A stretch of DNA of 64,000 nt from Nocardioides sp. Soil774 (lineage in GTDB: Bacteria > Actinomycetota > Actinomycetes > Propionibacteriales > Nocardioidaceae): assembly GCF_001428125.1 (NCBI RefSeq), contig NZ_LMSM01000008.1:160954-224953 (forward strand), written 5' to 3'. How positions within the stretch are numbered: position 1 is the stretch's first letter; the number at the start of each line of letters is the position of its first letter. The translations under genes and the position numbers were made by a program. This document shows, piece by piece, positions 26,362 to 34,255 of this stretch. A model generated the notes under the pieces. That model did not search any database. It worked only from the letters and a program-made list of their open reading frames with translations, and was not told the origin of the DNA.

Positions 26362-26383
26362 GATCCCCGGATATCCGGGGATC
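26362..26383. repeat. Dispersed palindrome, single copy
   Basis: A perfect 22-bp palindrome with core CCCCGGATATCCGGGG and flanks GAT/ATC. Partly complementary outer sequences CTGTCG (26355-26360) and CGACAG (26387-26392) extend it. It follows the hydrolase stop by 42 bp and precedes the shared terminator. The right flank GGGGATCGCGAC is identical to that of the 88-bp elements. Confidence 0.9.
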
Positions 26384-26394
26384 GCGACGACAGC

Positions 26395-26433
26395 GCGGTG
26401 ATCCTGGTGCGGATGCCGCATCAGGATCACCGC
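26395..26433. terminator. Bidirectional hairpin terminator
   Basis: An 18-bp stem with one G-T pair and the loop ATG, between the convergent hydrolase and fabH genes. It can form on either strand and probably ends both transcripts. Confidence 0.7.
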
Positions 26434-26440
26434 ACAGTGG

Positions 26441-27445
26441 TCAGCCCAGCGGCGGGAGCGTCACGACCTGGCCGGCATAGCTCAGGCCGGCACCGAAGGC
26501 GATCAGCAGCGCGGTGTCGCCGACGGACGCCTGGTCCTGGCGCAGCATCGCCTCCATCGCGAGCGGCACCGAGGCGGCCGAGGTGTTGCCGGAGTCGATG
26601 ACGTCGGTGGCGACGGCCACCGACTCGGGGAGCTTGATGTTGCGCGCGAGCGTCTGGGTGATGCGCAGGTTGGCCTGGTGCGGGATGAAGGCGTCGAGCT
26701 CGTCGACGGAGACGCCCGCCAGCCGCAGCGCCTCGTGGGCCACCTCGGCCATCGCGAAGGGGGCCCAGCGGAAGACCGCGGTGCCCTCCATCTGCACGAC
26801 CGGGTGGTCCGCGCCAGAGTGGTCGCGAACCCCCATGCAGCTCGGGGTCTGGGTGATGACGTGTGCCTGCGATCCGTCGGAGCCCCACGCCGTCGGGCCG
26901 ATGCCGGCCTGCTCCGACGGTCCCACCACGACCGCGCCGGCTCCGTCGGCGAAGATGAAGGCGGTGCCACGGTCGGTCGGGTCCATGAAGCGGCTGAGCT
27001 GCTCGACGCCGATGACCAGCACGTGCGACTCCGCGCCCGAGCGCACCATCGAGGCGGCCAGGTTGAGCGCGTGGCAGAAGCCCGCGCAGCCGGCGGAGAT
27101 GTCGAAGGCGGCCGCGGTGATGCCCAGCGCGGTGGCGACCTGGGGCGCGGAGGCGGGCGTGTGCTCGGGGTGGGTCGAGGTGGCGACGATGACGCAGCCG
27201 ATCTGCTCGGCGCCCACGCCGGCCGCCGCGAGCGCCTTCTCGGCCGCCGAGATCGACATGCCGATCAGCGTCTCGCCCTCGCCGGCGAAGCGCCGCGTCC
27301 TGATGCCCGAGCGGGTCTGGATCCACTCGTCGGTGGAGTCGAGGACCTCGCAGATCTCGTCGTTGGTGACGACCCGCTCGGGGCGGTGGACCCCGAGACC
27401 GAGCATCGCTGCGTGGGTGAGGTCGGTCGGCTGCTGGATCGTCAT
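26441..27445 (-). CDS. fabH: 3-oxoacyl-ACP synthase III
   Basis: A 334-residue KAS III enzyme condensing acyl-CoA with malonyl-ACP to start fatty acid synthesis. The triad is visible: C120 in DISAGCAGFC, H256 in PHQANLRI and N287 in SGNTSAAS. The length equals typical FabH (about 335) and the N-terminal GLGVHRPERVVTN is standard. It is isolated from other fab genes, so it could alternatively be a branched-chain or secondary-metabolite starter synthase. Its start lies 26 bp from the first copy of a 35-bp direct repeat. Confidence 0.93.
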   Translation of the reverse strand: MTIQQPTDLTHAAMLGLGVHRPERVVTNDEICEVLDSTDEWIQTRSGIRTRRFAGEGETLIGMSISAAEKALAAAGVGAEQIGCVIVATSTHPEHTPASAPQVATALGITAAAFDISAGCAGFCHALNLAASMVRSGAESHVLVIGVEQLSRFMDPTDRGTAFIFADGAGAVVVGPSEQAGIGPTAWGSDGSQAHVITQTPSCMGVRDHSGADHPVVQMEGTAVFRWAPFAMAEVAHEALRLAGVSVDELDAFIPHQANLRITQTLARNIKLPESVAVATDVIDSGNTSAASVPLAMEAMLRQDQASVGDTALLIAFGAGLSYAGQVVTLPPLG

Positions 27446-27470
27446 GTCGCGAGCATAGGCATGAAGGTCG

Positions 27471-27505
27471 TCACACCAGCAGGGGCGGCGTGCGCTCGTC
27501 CTGCT
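27471..27505. repeat. 35-bp direct repeat, left copy
   Basis: Begins TCACACCAGCAGGGGCGGCG and ends CTCGTCCTGCT. It is identical to 29017-29051. Together they bracket about 1.5 kb containing two genes. This copy contains no complete gene sequence except the last bases of the gene to its right. Confidence 0.95.
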
Positions 27506-28235
27506 AGCGCGGAGCTAGGTCGAAGATCGCGGACTGCGAAGCGGACAAGCCCGTGGCTCCACGAAACCTTAGACGGAAGTGGATGCCGCCCATGGCTCCG
27601 TCGGGATTGGAGACCCAGCGGGCGGTCCCTGAGGCGTTCGTCGTCTTGGTCACGCCGTAGTTCTCCCACCGCGCCAGGTCCCACCACAGCTCGATGCGAC
27701 GACCTGCCAGTGGCCTGCCGTTGCTGGTCAGCCTGCCCGTCCACTGCCACCCAGCCGAGCCGTACGGCGTCTTCGACACCACCAACCTGGTGAGCGCCGG
27801 CCGGGTCACCGACAGGCGCACGGTGGTTGAGCCCGTGCGCCGCTCGACGGGGGAGACGGCGTCGTCGTTGATCACCACATCGACCGAGATCGTGTAGCGA
27901 CCCGAGACCAGTCCCTCACCGCAACGCGGCGTGATGCTGCCTCGGTAGGTCTCGTCACCGTCGATCCACGACTTGTCAGCACCGAAGCTCGTGCCTGCCC
28001 TGTCACGCAGGCGTGCGACGACGTCGTATGACCCGCCATTGGGAAGCACTCCCGGCCGCACGGAGAACCGGATCGGCGTGCTGCACGAGCCAGTGTCGAC
28101 CTCGACGACGCCGTCATCCGCGCGGACCGAGACCGCGATGGAGCCGGTGCGCGGCGGGGGCTCACCCACTGCCTGCGCCGGCGGCGCGAGCACGAGTGCT
28201 GCGAGCAACATCGAGAGGAAGGTGGGAATGCGCAT
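27504..28235 (-). CDS. Secreted protein of unknown function
   Basis: A 243-residue exported protein with a clear signal peptide (MRIPTFLSMLLAALVLAPPAQA). The mature part is beta-rich: repeated short Thr/Val/Arg strands such as GSIAVSVRADDGVVEVD and a C-terminal unit LVVSKTPYGSAGWQWTGRL to LAGRRIELWW, which resembles an Ig-like or bacterial surface beta-sandwich with a conserved Trp. No catalytic motif is recognised. AGGAG precedes the ATG by seven bases. Its stop codon overlaps the left 35-bp repeat, and with the next gene it makes up an islet between fabH and the DUF1810 gene. Confidence 0.75.
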   Translation of the reverse strand: MRIPTFLSMLLAALVLAPPAQAVGEPPPRTGSIAVSVRADDGVVEVDTGSCSTPIRFSVRPGVLPNGGSYDVVARLRDRAGTSFGADKSWIDGDETYRGSITPRCGEGLVSGRYTISVDVVINDDAVSPVERRTGSTTVRLSVTRPALTRLVVSKTPYGSAGWQWTGRLTSNGRPLAGRRIELWWDLARWENYGVTKTTNASGTARWVSNPDGAMGGIHFRLRFRGATGLSASQSAIFDLAPR

Positions 28236-28295
28236 CAGGTACTCCTGGGTGACGACGTCAGGACGCCGGAGACGACTGGATTGGTTCGGAACCGG

Positions 28296-28910
28296 TCAGG
28301 CCGCGATCGTGATTTCGACGCCAAGCGACTTGCCGAGGCCGATCAGGAAGGTCTCGGTGTTCTCGCGTGCCTGGGCGCGGAGTTCTGAAGCATCTGCGGC
28401 GGTGCGGATCTTGTCCTCGGCCAGCTGGTAGATCTCGCTCTGGTCGTCGGTGGACATGGCGTCCTGGACGCGATTGACCAGACCGCGGTCCTGGTCGTAG
28501 AGGTAGGTCTCCTCCTGGTCGAGATTCGGCTCGTCGAGCTCCGCCTCTGGCAGTCGGATGGTCGCCTTGGTGCCATCCTTCGACAGCACCACGTCGTCCT
28601 TGCTCAGACCGGAGAAGTCGACGTAGGCGTCGACCGTCCCGGTGGCGACGAAGAGGGAGCGTTCGCCGGCGAGAAAGCTCGGCACCCAGTTGACATCGTC
28701 CTCGACATCGACGAGCACCTGGAAGTTGCCTACGGCAGCCCTGTACTCGCTGACGTCCTCGATCGACTCGAGGAGCGGGGGCTGGCTGCGGTCGACGCGG
28801 TCGGTGTCGAAGGGGTTGACCAGATCGAGGATTGCAACGAGTGCCAACACTGCAACAGCAGTGACCCCAACGGTGCCGGCGAGCAACAGTGCGATCGACT
28901 TGAGCTTCAC
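28296..28910 (-). CDS. DUF4230 membrane-anchored protein
   Basis: A 204-residue protein with one N-terminal transmembrane helix (ALLLAGTVGVTAVAVLALVAIL) and an extracytoplasmic DUF4230 domain: SQPPLLESIEDVSEYRAAVGNF is its signature start (in parts SQPPLLESIEDVS and EYRAAVGNF), followed by FVATGTVDAYVDFSGL. The family is widespread and uncharacterised. Base composition is lower in GC than neighbours (36 of 60 bases in 28381-28440 by my count). It lies upstream of the secreted protein gene in the same direction, and both sit between the 35-bp repeats. Confidence 0.85.
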   Translation of the reverse strand: MKLKSIALLLAGTVGVTAVAVLALVAILDLVNPFDTDRVDRSQPPLLESIEDVSEYRAAVGNFQVLVDVEDDVNWVPSFLAGERSLFVATGTVDAYVDFSGLSKDDVVLSKDGTKATIRLPEAELDEPNLDQEETYLYDQDRGLVNRVQDAMSTDDQSEIYQLAEDKIRTAADASELRAQARENTETFLIGLGKSLGVEITIAA

Positions 28911-29016
28911 GGATGGTCCCCCTGCTGGATTGACGACCCGAGTCGACGGGCCGCGGGAAGGCTACGTCTCCGCGCCGACATCCGGCAGGCGAACGATCGA
29001 GACCGACGTGTGACCC

Positions 29017-29051
29017 TCACACCAGCAGGGGCGGCGTGCGCTCGTCCTGCT
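29017..29051. repeat. 35-bp direct repeat, right copy
   Basis: Identical to 27471-27505 and in the same orientation. It is the 3' end of the DUF1810 gene, including its stop codon. Integration that regenerates a gene end is a common arrangement for site-specific elements, but no integrase is present. Confidence 0.95.
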
Positions 29052-29442
29052 CGCCGCCGAAGAACCGCGCCAGCACCGCGTCGTACGTCGGCTCGTCGGG
29101 GTCGGCGAGCGCGAAGAGCGTCATCGACGAGCGCAGCTTCATCGCGTCGGTGCCGCCCAGCACCTGCTCGGCGGTGCGGTCGTCGCCGAGGTCGAGCAGC
29201 GCGCGGCAGCACTCGAGCAGCCGCGGGCCCAGCACGTCGTGGTGCACGTAGGCCCGGGCCTCCGCGAGGTCACTGATCGCGAAGGCCTGCGCGGTCGGGC
29301 TGTGCCCGAGCCCGGCCACCTGCGGGAAGACGAACCACATCCAGTGGCTCGTCTTGCGGCCGGCGCGCAGCTCGGCGAGCGCGCGGTCGTAGGTGCCGTG
29401 GTCGTCCTGCGCGCGCACGAAGCGCTCGAGGTCGGTGCCCAC
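29017..29442 (-). CDS. DUF1810 family protein
   Basis: A 141-residue cytoplasmic protein of the DUF1810 family. Diagnostic segments are LERFVRAQDDHGTYDRALAEL, KTSHWMWFVFPQVAGLG and MKLRSSMTLFALADPD. The family is found next to varied genes, sometimes within ADP-ribosylation-like contexts, and has no assigned activity. It starts with GTG at 29442. Its last 35 bases, encoding the end ERTPPLLV, are duplicated at 27471-27505, which makes the 3' end of this gene the likely target of whatever placed the adjacent islet. Confidence 0.88.
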   Translation of the reverse strand: MGTDLERFVRAQDDHGTYDRALAELRAGRKTSHWMWFVFPQVAGLGHSPTAQAFAISDLAEARAYVHHDVLGPRLLECCRALLDLGDDRTAEQVLGGTDAMKLRSSMTLFALADPDEPTYDAVLARFFGGEQDERTPPLLV

Positions 29443-29454
29443 GGAGCGCGCGGC

Positions 29455-29586
29455 TCAGACCGGCTCGGGCTCGGTCTCAGGGACGGGTGCGCCCGGGTCC
29501 TCACCGGGGGCGACGGGGTTCACGGAGGGGTCGCCGGACGGCACGATCTCGGGGTCGGACGCGGGCTCCATCGGTGTGGTGGTCAT
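29455..29586 (-). CDS. Small Pro/Glu-rich protein
   Basis: A 43-residue ORF starting ATG at 29586 and reading MTTTPMEPASDPEIVPSGDP through to PETEPEPV. It is acidic, rich in Pro, Glu and Asp, and probably disordered. GGAG lies just before the start. It ends 13 bp before the DUF1810 start in the same direction, consistent with an operon. Coding status is uncertain because composition alone drives the frame. Confidence 0.45.
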   Translation of the reverse strand: MTTTPMEPASDPEIVPSGDPSVNPVAPGEDPGAPVPETEPEPV

Positions 29587-29667
29587 CGCTCCGGTCTACG
29601 CCTCCTCGCCGGCGTTGGCAACGCCCGCCCCACCCCGAGAGAGGGGGCGCGCCAGTAGGTTGACCGC

Positions 29668-30312
29668 GTGCCCGACGCCCCCTCCCGCGCCGCCCAGCTG
29701 GGCGCGATCGCCTTCCTGCTGCGACCGACGTACGTCCTCACGGAGGTGGTCACCGCGGCCGCCACCACCGGCGGCTACAGCTTCGTCTCCGACTCGGTGA
29801 GCAGGCTCGGCGAGGTGGGCTGCAGCGAGGCCTACTGCTCACCGCGCCACGAGGTGATGAACGGCTCCTTCATGGCCTACGGCGTGCTGCTCGCCGGAGG
29901 GGCTCTGCTCCTCGCGCGCCCGCTGGGCCCGTGGGTGACGGGCCTGCTCGTCGTGTCGGGCGTGAGCTCGTACGCCACCGGGCTGGCGCCGCTCGACCAG
30001 GACGCCGCGCTCCACGCGATCGCTGCGAGGCCGCTGTTCGTCGGCCAGCCCCTGGCGCTGCTCCTGCTCGGGCACCGGCTGCGCGACGAGCGACCCCGGC
30101 TCGCCACGGGCCTGCTCGCGACCGGGATCGTCACCGCGACCGCCGCGGTCGGCTTCATCGTCTCCGGGGACGACCGGGCTGCGGGAGCGCTGGAACGGCT
30201 CGCGCTGTGGCCGGTGCTCCTCGGGCTCGCCGCCTTCGCGTGGGGACACCGCCCGAGCATGGAACGACCCCGCCCCTGGCGGGGGCGGGGTCGAGTGACC
30301 AGTCGGTCGTAG
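29668..30312 (+). CDS. DUF998 family integral membrane protein
   Basis: A 214-residue protein with about six transmembrane helices. DUF998 features are visible: the start ATTGGYSFVSDSVSRLGEVGC, the loop following helix 1, and GLLVVSGVSSYATGLAPLD. The family occurs in actinobacteria and archaea without assigned function. The GTG at 29668 follows a TAGGTT -10 box by a few bases, suggesting a leaderless mRNA. The last 16 codons run through a terminator hairpin, so the C-terminal sequence RPRPWRGRGR is shaped by the terminator. Confidence 0.82.
   Translation: MPDAPSRAAQLGAIAFLLRPTYVLTEVVTAAATTGGYSFVSDSVSRLGEVGCSEAYCSPRHEVMNGSFMAYGVLLAGGALLLARPLGPWVTGLLVVSGVSSYATGLAPLDQDAALHAIAARPLFVGQPLALLLLGHRLRDERPRLATGLLATGIVTATAAVGFIVSGDDRAAGALERLALWPVLLGLAAFAWGHRPSMERPRPWRGRGRVTSRS
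30265..30293. terminator. GC-rich terminator hairpin inside the DUF998 gene end
   Basis: CGACCCCGCCCC pairs with GGGGCGGGGTCG as a 12-bp perfect stem around a five-base loop. It overlaps the last coding bases of the DUF998 gene and faces the convergent CHRD-like gene. Confidence 0.7.
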
Positions 30313-30315
30313 GGG

Positions 30316-30963
30316 TCAGCGCAGCACGCCGCACAGGGCGGGGTCGGTCGCCTCGGCCGGCAGGCTCGGGTCGAGCTCGCTGGCGCCCGCGCCCTCGAAG
30401 TCGTACGTGCCGTTGCCGTTGTGGTCGACACCGTGGATCACGATGACGCCCTTGCCGCTCTTGATCGCGCGCAGCACGGCGCCGGGTGCGAAGTTGATGG
30501 TGCGCTCGTACTCCTCGACGCCCTTGGGGGTCGTGGGGAAGCGGTCGACGGCGAGGCCGCTCTTCGGGCTGGTGTCACCGGAGGTGGTCAGCGACTTGAG
30601 GATCGGGCCGTAGGCCGGCACGCCCTCGGCGACGTTGAGCCGGTGGTCGTTGTTGGTGTCGTCGAAGACGCTCGGGCACTCGTTGCGCGCGTCGGCGCCG
30701 AAGTGGAGGTGCTGCGCGTGCGGCAGGCCCTTGGCCAGGCGGCGCGCGTCGATCTCGACGTGGGCCTTGCGACCGGTGATCTTCACGTGGGCGTGACCGG
30801 TCGCGCCGGAGTCGTTGAGCGAGTTGAGCGTGGCGTCCAGGTGGACCGTGCCGCGGGCGGCGGGGGCCGCCTCGGTGGCGTTGCCGGCCTGCATGCCGAC
30901 GGCGCCGAGCGAGCCGGCGAGGACGAGGCCGCCGAGGGCGGCGTAGAGCTTGCGGTGCTGCAT
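30316..30963 (-). CDS. Secreted CHRD-domain-like protein
   Basis: A 215-residue exported protein; signal peptide MQHRKLYAALGGLVLAGSLG with cleavage near NATEA. The body resembles CHRD-like beta domains: VHLDATLNSLNDSGATGHAHVKI, HAQHLHFGADARNECP and VIVIHGVDHNGNGTYDF. The HLHFG and VIVIHG motifs echo those of secreted Cu/Zn-SOD-like folds, but the full SOD ligand set is not seen. AAGGAG precedes the ATG by seven bases. It converges on the DUF998 gene. Likely a surface or extracellular protein of unknown ligand. Confidence 0.75.
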   Translation of the reverse strand: MQHRKLYAALGGLVLAGSLGAVGMQAGNATEAAPAARGTVHLDATLNSLNDSGATGHAHVKITGRKAHVEIDARRLAKGLPHAQHLHFGADARNECPSVFDDTNNDHRLNVAEGVPAYGPILKSLTTSGDTSPKSGLAVDRFPTTPKGVEEYERTINFAPGAVLRAIKSGKGVIVIHGVDHNGNGTYDFEGAGASELDPSLPAEATDPALCGVLR

Positions 30964-31084
30964 GGGGTGCTCCTTGGTGACGGTTACGTGGCCGACTGCC
31001 GGCCTCGCTGTGTGCTTCGTCACCGGCGCCGCCACGGATTGCACCCGTCTCCCGACGACCACCCCCAGGGGTGTGCGGGGGGCC

Positions 31085-31519
31085 TCAGTCGTGCAGGCGC
31101 AGGTGCAGCCACGGGCGGGAGAGGTGGAACGCGCGGCCGGTGACGACCCGCGGGGTGATCTCGACGACGTTGTACTTCAAGGTCCCCACCCACGGTCGCA
31201 GCGGCACGTTCTCCGCGCGGTGCTCCTCGTCCTCGCCGAGGATCCGCGCCGAGCCGCGTACGACGACGCTGCGGGCGTGCTCCTCGTCGTAGCGGTCGAT
31301 CTCGAGCGCCACCTCGGAGCCCATCGCGACCGACAGCAGCTTGTCGCCGCCCGCGGTGCGGAAGAGCACCGTGTCGTGCTCGACCGCGTAGTTGATCGGG
31401 GTGATGTGCACCTCGTCGACGAGCCGGAAGGCCAGCCGGGCGAACTCCTCCTCGCGCAGCATGTCCCAGCACTCGTCCTCGCTGAGCGAGGTGACGACTT
31501 CGTCCATCTCGTCGGACAT
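31085..31519 (-). CDS. Pyridoxamine 5'-phosphate oxidase-like flavin-binding protein
   Basis: A 144-residue split-barrel flavoprotein. Diagnostic elements are LSEDECWDMLREEEFARLAF, HITPINYAVEHDTVLFRTA, and VRGSARILGEDEE. The family includes PNPOx-like, nitroimidazole-reductase-type and F420-binding proteins; substrate specificity cannot be read here. AAGGGAG lies upstream of the ATG. It is divergent from a secreted protein gene. Likely a small cytoplasmic dimer binding FMN or F420. Confidence 0.83.
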   Translation of the reverse strand: MSDEMDEVVTSLSEDECWDMLREEEFARLAFRLVDEVHITPINYAVEHDTVLFRTAGGDKLLSVAMGSEVALEIDRYDEEHARSVVVRGSARILGEDEEHRAENVPLRPWVGTLKYNVVEITPRVVTGRAFHLSRPWLHLRLHD

Positions 31520-31690
31520 GGCGATCGCTCCCTTCCACGCTGCGGGTGTCCTGCTCCGACGCTAGGTCGCGCCGCCCCGGACCGGCAGGGCTGAAAGTCC
31601 CACACATCCGCGCCCATCCGTGACCCACGTCACTCCGAACCAGTGCTGAGCCGTCGTCCCCGACGGACACTCCGACGAAGGGTCCGACCC

Positions 31691-32392
31691 ATGCGCCTCC
31701 CCGCTCTCCGCCGCCCGTCGCCGTCCATGGCCGTGTCGGTCATGGCCCTCGTGGTCGCCTCGACCGGGACGTCGTACGCCACCGGGCTGATCGGCTCCGC
31801 CGACATCAGGAACGACTCGATCACCACGATGGACGTCAAGGACGGCACCTTGAAGGGCCGCGACGTCAAGGACGACGTGATCGGGTCCAACAAGATCCGC
31901 AACGGCTCGCTGAAGACCACCGACTTCAAGGCCGGCCAGATCCCAACGGGTCCCCAGGGCCCGGCCGGCGTGGGCCGCTGGGCGCTGGTCGACGCAACCG
32001 GCGCGATCGTCGCCCAGTCCGGTGGCTTCAGCGTCACCGCGGGCTACCCCGCCGCGCCCGCCGCGGCCAACGGCAACGTCTACATCAACGCCGGCGAGGA
32101 CCTCACCGACAACGGCATCATCGCGGTCGTGGCGCTGCAGAACACCGTCGACCAGAACGGCGACATGGTCATGAACGGCCGTGCGCCGGGCGCCGACGCC
32201 AACCCGGAGTTCTCCGGCGAGATCGCCGCCGCGATGTGCCAGCCGGGCGTCGTCAACTGCGCCCCTCCCGGCACCGCCAACACCAACCACCTCGTCGTCA
32301 GCCCGCGCAACAGCGACGGCAGCTTCACCACCGACGGCGCCCGCAAGCGCTTCTACGTCGTCGTGACCGGCGACTCCAGCGACCGGGGCTGA
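31691..32392 (+). CDS. Secreted protein with repeated Asp/Lys beta units
   Basis: A 233-residue protein with an N-terminal hydrophobic export signal (SMAVSVMALVVASTGTSYA). It continues with an imperfect repeat of the type DIRNDSITTMDVKDGTLKG, RDVKDDVIGSNKIRNGSL, which is common in actinobacterial surface proteins, then a short collagen-like GPQGPAG and a beta-rich C-terminal domain with one Cys pair (AAMCQPGVVNCAPPG). Start chosen at the ATG at 31691. Function is unknown; secretion is well supported. It converges on the tetR gene. Confidence 0.72.
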   Translation: MRLPALRRPSPSMAVSVMALVVASTGTSYATGLIGSADIRNDSITTMDVKDGTLKGRDVKDDVIGSNKIRNGSLKTTDFKAGQIPTGPQGPAGVGRWALVDATGAIVAQSGGFSVTAGYPAAPAAANGNVYINAGEDLTDNGIIAVVALQNTVDQNGDMVMNGRAPGADANPEFSGEIAAAMCQPGVVNCAPPGTANTNHLVVSPRNSDGSFTTDGARKRFYVVVTGDSSDRG

Positions 32393-32462
32393 CCCGGGTC
32401 GGACAGCGGGCGGGGCGGGGCCTGGGGGCTCGTCCCGTCCGCCGTGGTGCGTCTGCGCAGGG

Positions 32463-33038
32463 TCACGGGGCGAGCGCGAGGCCGGTGAGGCGGCGCGTCA
32501 TGGCGACGAGCTCGTCCCGGGAGGGACGGGTGTCGCGGTTGGCGCCCACCAGCCGGTCGTGGACGATGCCGTCGAGGCAGGCGACCAACCAGTCGGCCCG
32601 CTGCCGGGCGTCGGGAGCGCCGAGCTCCGTCAGCAGGTCCGCCACCCGGTGCCGGATCGAGCGGCCTCCTGCCTGCAGGACCTCCGCCACCTCCGGTCGC
32701 CGCAGCGACTCGAGGCACAGCTCGTACCTCGCGAGGTGGCGTTCGCGCCCGGCTGTCAGCCAGTGGAGCACGAGGTCCGCGAGGGCCCCGGCCGCCACCT
32801 CGGCGTCCGCAGCGGTCACCAGGGGCTGCATCAGGTCCAGCTCGGCCAGGTCCTGCTCCACCAGGTCGTCCAGGCACGCGTTCAGCAGGGCGGCCCGGGT
32901 GCGGAAGTAGTACGACGTGGACCCCGCCGGCACCCCGGCAGCCGTGTCGACCGCCCGGTGGGTCAGCCCCCGCCCCCCGGCAGTCGCCAGGACGTGCAGT
33001 GCCGTACGGGCGATGTGTCGGCGTCGTTCATGCTCCAC
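32463..33038 (-). CDS. TetR-family transcriptional regulator
   Basis: A 191-residue regulator. The HTH is GLTHRAVDTAAGVPAGSTSYYFRTR (recognition helix in VPAGSTSYYF), followed by an all-helical ligand domain. It is divergent from an FAD monooxygenase, and the 62-bp gap holds two near-identical 16-bp operators, so repression of both genes, relieved by the monooxygenase substrate or a related compound, is likely. Confidence 0.9.
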   Translation of the reverse strand: MEHERRRHIARTALHVLATAGGRGLTHRAVDTAAGVPAGSTSYYFRTRAALLNACLDDLVEQDLAELDLMQPLVTAADAEVAAGALADLVLHWLTAGRERHLARYELCLESLRRPEVAEVLQAGGRSIRHRVADLLTELGAPDARQRADWLVACLDGIVHDRLVGANRDTRPSRDELVAMTRRLTGLALAP

Positions 33039-33047
33039 GAGGACGAC

Positions 33048-33063
33048 ACTACAGCCGTAGAGT
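33048..33063. promoter_or_regulatory. TetR operator 1
   Basis: ACTACAGCCGTAGAGT contains the inverted CTAC/GTAG arms around AGCC. Its reverse complement differs from operator 2 at one base. It lies ten bases from the tetR start codon. Confidence 0.75.
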
Positions 33064-33074
33064 TGAACAACAAG

Positions 33075-33090
33075 ACTCTACGTCTGTAGT
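33075..33090. promoter_or_regulatory. TetR operator 2
   Basis: ACTCTACGTCTGTAGT lies 11 bp from operator 1 in inverted orientation, close to the monooxygenase start. Together the two sites form a large inverted repeat from 33046 to 33092 (ACACTACAG at one end, CTGTAGTGT at the other). Confidence 0.75.
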
Positions 33091-33100
33091 GTCCCACGGC

Positions 33101-34255
33101 ATGAGAGCCGGCACACCCAACCCCGTCGTCGTGGTCGGCGGCGGCATCGGGGGCCTCGCCACCGCACTGGCGCTGCAGCGCAACGGGTGGGCGGTCCGGG
33201 TGCTGGAGCGCGGCACCTCGGTGGACGGTGGTGGTGCGGGCCTGGTGCTCTCACCCAACGCCGTGCGCTGTCTCGAGGCGCTCGGGGTCGCGGAGGAGGT
33301 CCGCTCCCGCGCGACGGTGCTGCGCCGGTCCGTCGTACGACAGGCTGGTGGCCGCCTGCTCGCTCGCACCGACCTCGACGTCCCGGGCGCGGGCGGGCCG
33401 CTGCTCGGCGTCGTGCGCGCCGATCTCTCCGCGGCGCTTGCCGCTGCGCTCGAACCCGGGACCCTCAGGCTCGGGACCGTCGTGGACGCCGTCGCCGACC
33501 TCGACGCCGAGCTCGTCGTGGGTGCCGACGGCCTGCGTTCGGTCGTGCGCGGGGCCATGGGGTCGCAGACCCCGCCCACCCACCGCGGCTACACCGCGTG
33601 GCGGGCGCTGGTGCCCCGCCGGAGCGACCTCCCGGACCCGGCGACGACCCTCACCGAGACCTGGGGACGTGGCGCGCGCCTAGGGATCGTGCCGGTCGGG
33701 ACGGGATCGACCTATGTCTACGCCTGCGCCACCGCGCCGGCGGGTCGGCGGCCCGACGAGTCGGGCGAGCTGGCGGAGGTACGGAACCGGTTCCGTGACT
33801 GGCACGCCCCGATCGGTGAGCTCCTGGCGGCCGTCGAGCCCGGGATGCTCCTGCGCCACGACGTCCACGACCTGACGCCGGGAGAGGTGGCTCTGCGCCG
33901 CGGCCGCTACGTCCTCGTGGGGGACGCCGGTCACGCCATGGAGCCCAACCTGGGCCAGGGCGCGGGACTGGCCCTCGAGGACGCGGTGGTGCTGGCCCAC
34001 GTCCTCGACGCAGAGCCGACGTACGACGCCGCACTGGTCCGCTACGCCCGCGAACGGGGGCCCAGGGTGGCCGCACTGGGTCGGCAGTCCCGACGGATCG
34101 GTCGCCTCGCCCAGCACGCACCCCCGGCCGTCGCGGCCGTTCGGGACCTGGCGGTGCGGGCGACACCGGGCCGCGTCGTGCGGCGGGCGACCGGCCTGGC
34201 GACCGACTGGCACCCGCCGAGCCCCGCTCCACCCCCACCCGAGGAGAACCCGTGA
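33101..34255 (+). CDS. FAD-dependent monooxygenase (PHBH/UbiH-like fold)
   Basis: A 384-residue class A flavoprotein monooxygenase. Motifs: the dinucleotide-binding GGGIGGLATALALQRNGW near residue 10, DG-type VVGADGLRSVVRG near 144, and VLVGDAGHAMEPNLGQGAGL near 270, the FAD ribityl GD motif. The substrate is probably an aromatic or polyketide-like compound. Start chosen at ATG 33101; a GTG at 33089 is an alternative. It overlaps a small membrane-protein gene by four bases. Regulated by the divergent TetR. Confidence 0.88.
   Translation: MRAGTPNPVVVVGGGIGGLATALALQRNGWAVRVLERGTSVDGGGAGLVLSPNAVRCLEALGVAEEVRSRATVLRRSVVRQAGGRLLARTDLDVPGAGGPLLGVVRADLSAALAAALEPGTLRLGTVVDAVADLDAELVVGADGLRSVVRGAMGSQTPPTHRGYTAWRALVPRRSDLPDPATTLTETWGRGARLGIVPVGTGSTYVYACATAPAGRRPDESGELAEVRNRFRDWHAPIGELLAAVEPGMLLRHDVHDLTPGEVALRRGRYVLVGDAGHAMEPNLGQGAGLALEDAVVLAHVLDAEPTYDAALVRYARERGPRVAALGRQSRRIGRLAQHAPPAVAAVRDLAVRATPGRVVRRATGLATDWHPPSPAPPPPEENP

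Noticed and set aside
26441..27445. FabH as part of a secondary-metabolite cluster
   Set aside because: No acyl carrier protein, ketosynthase, cyclase or tailoring genes are adjacent.
27471..29051. Islet as a prophage or transposon
   Set aside because: No integrase, transposase or terminal inverted repeats; only direct repeats and two non-mobility genes are present.
32393..32462. G-rich stretch between convergent genes as a strong terminator
   Set aside because: GGCGGGGCGGG and CCCGTCCGCC pair only imperfectly; I could not define a convincing stem.
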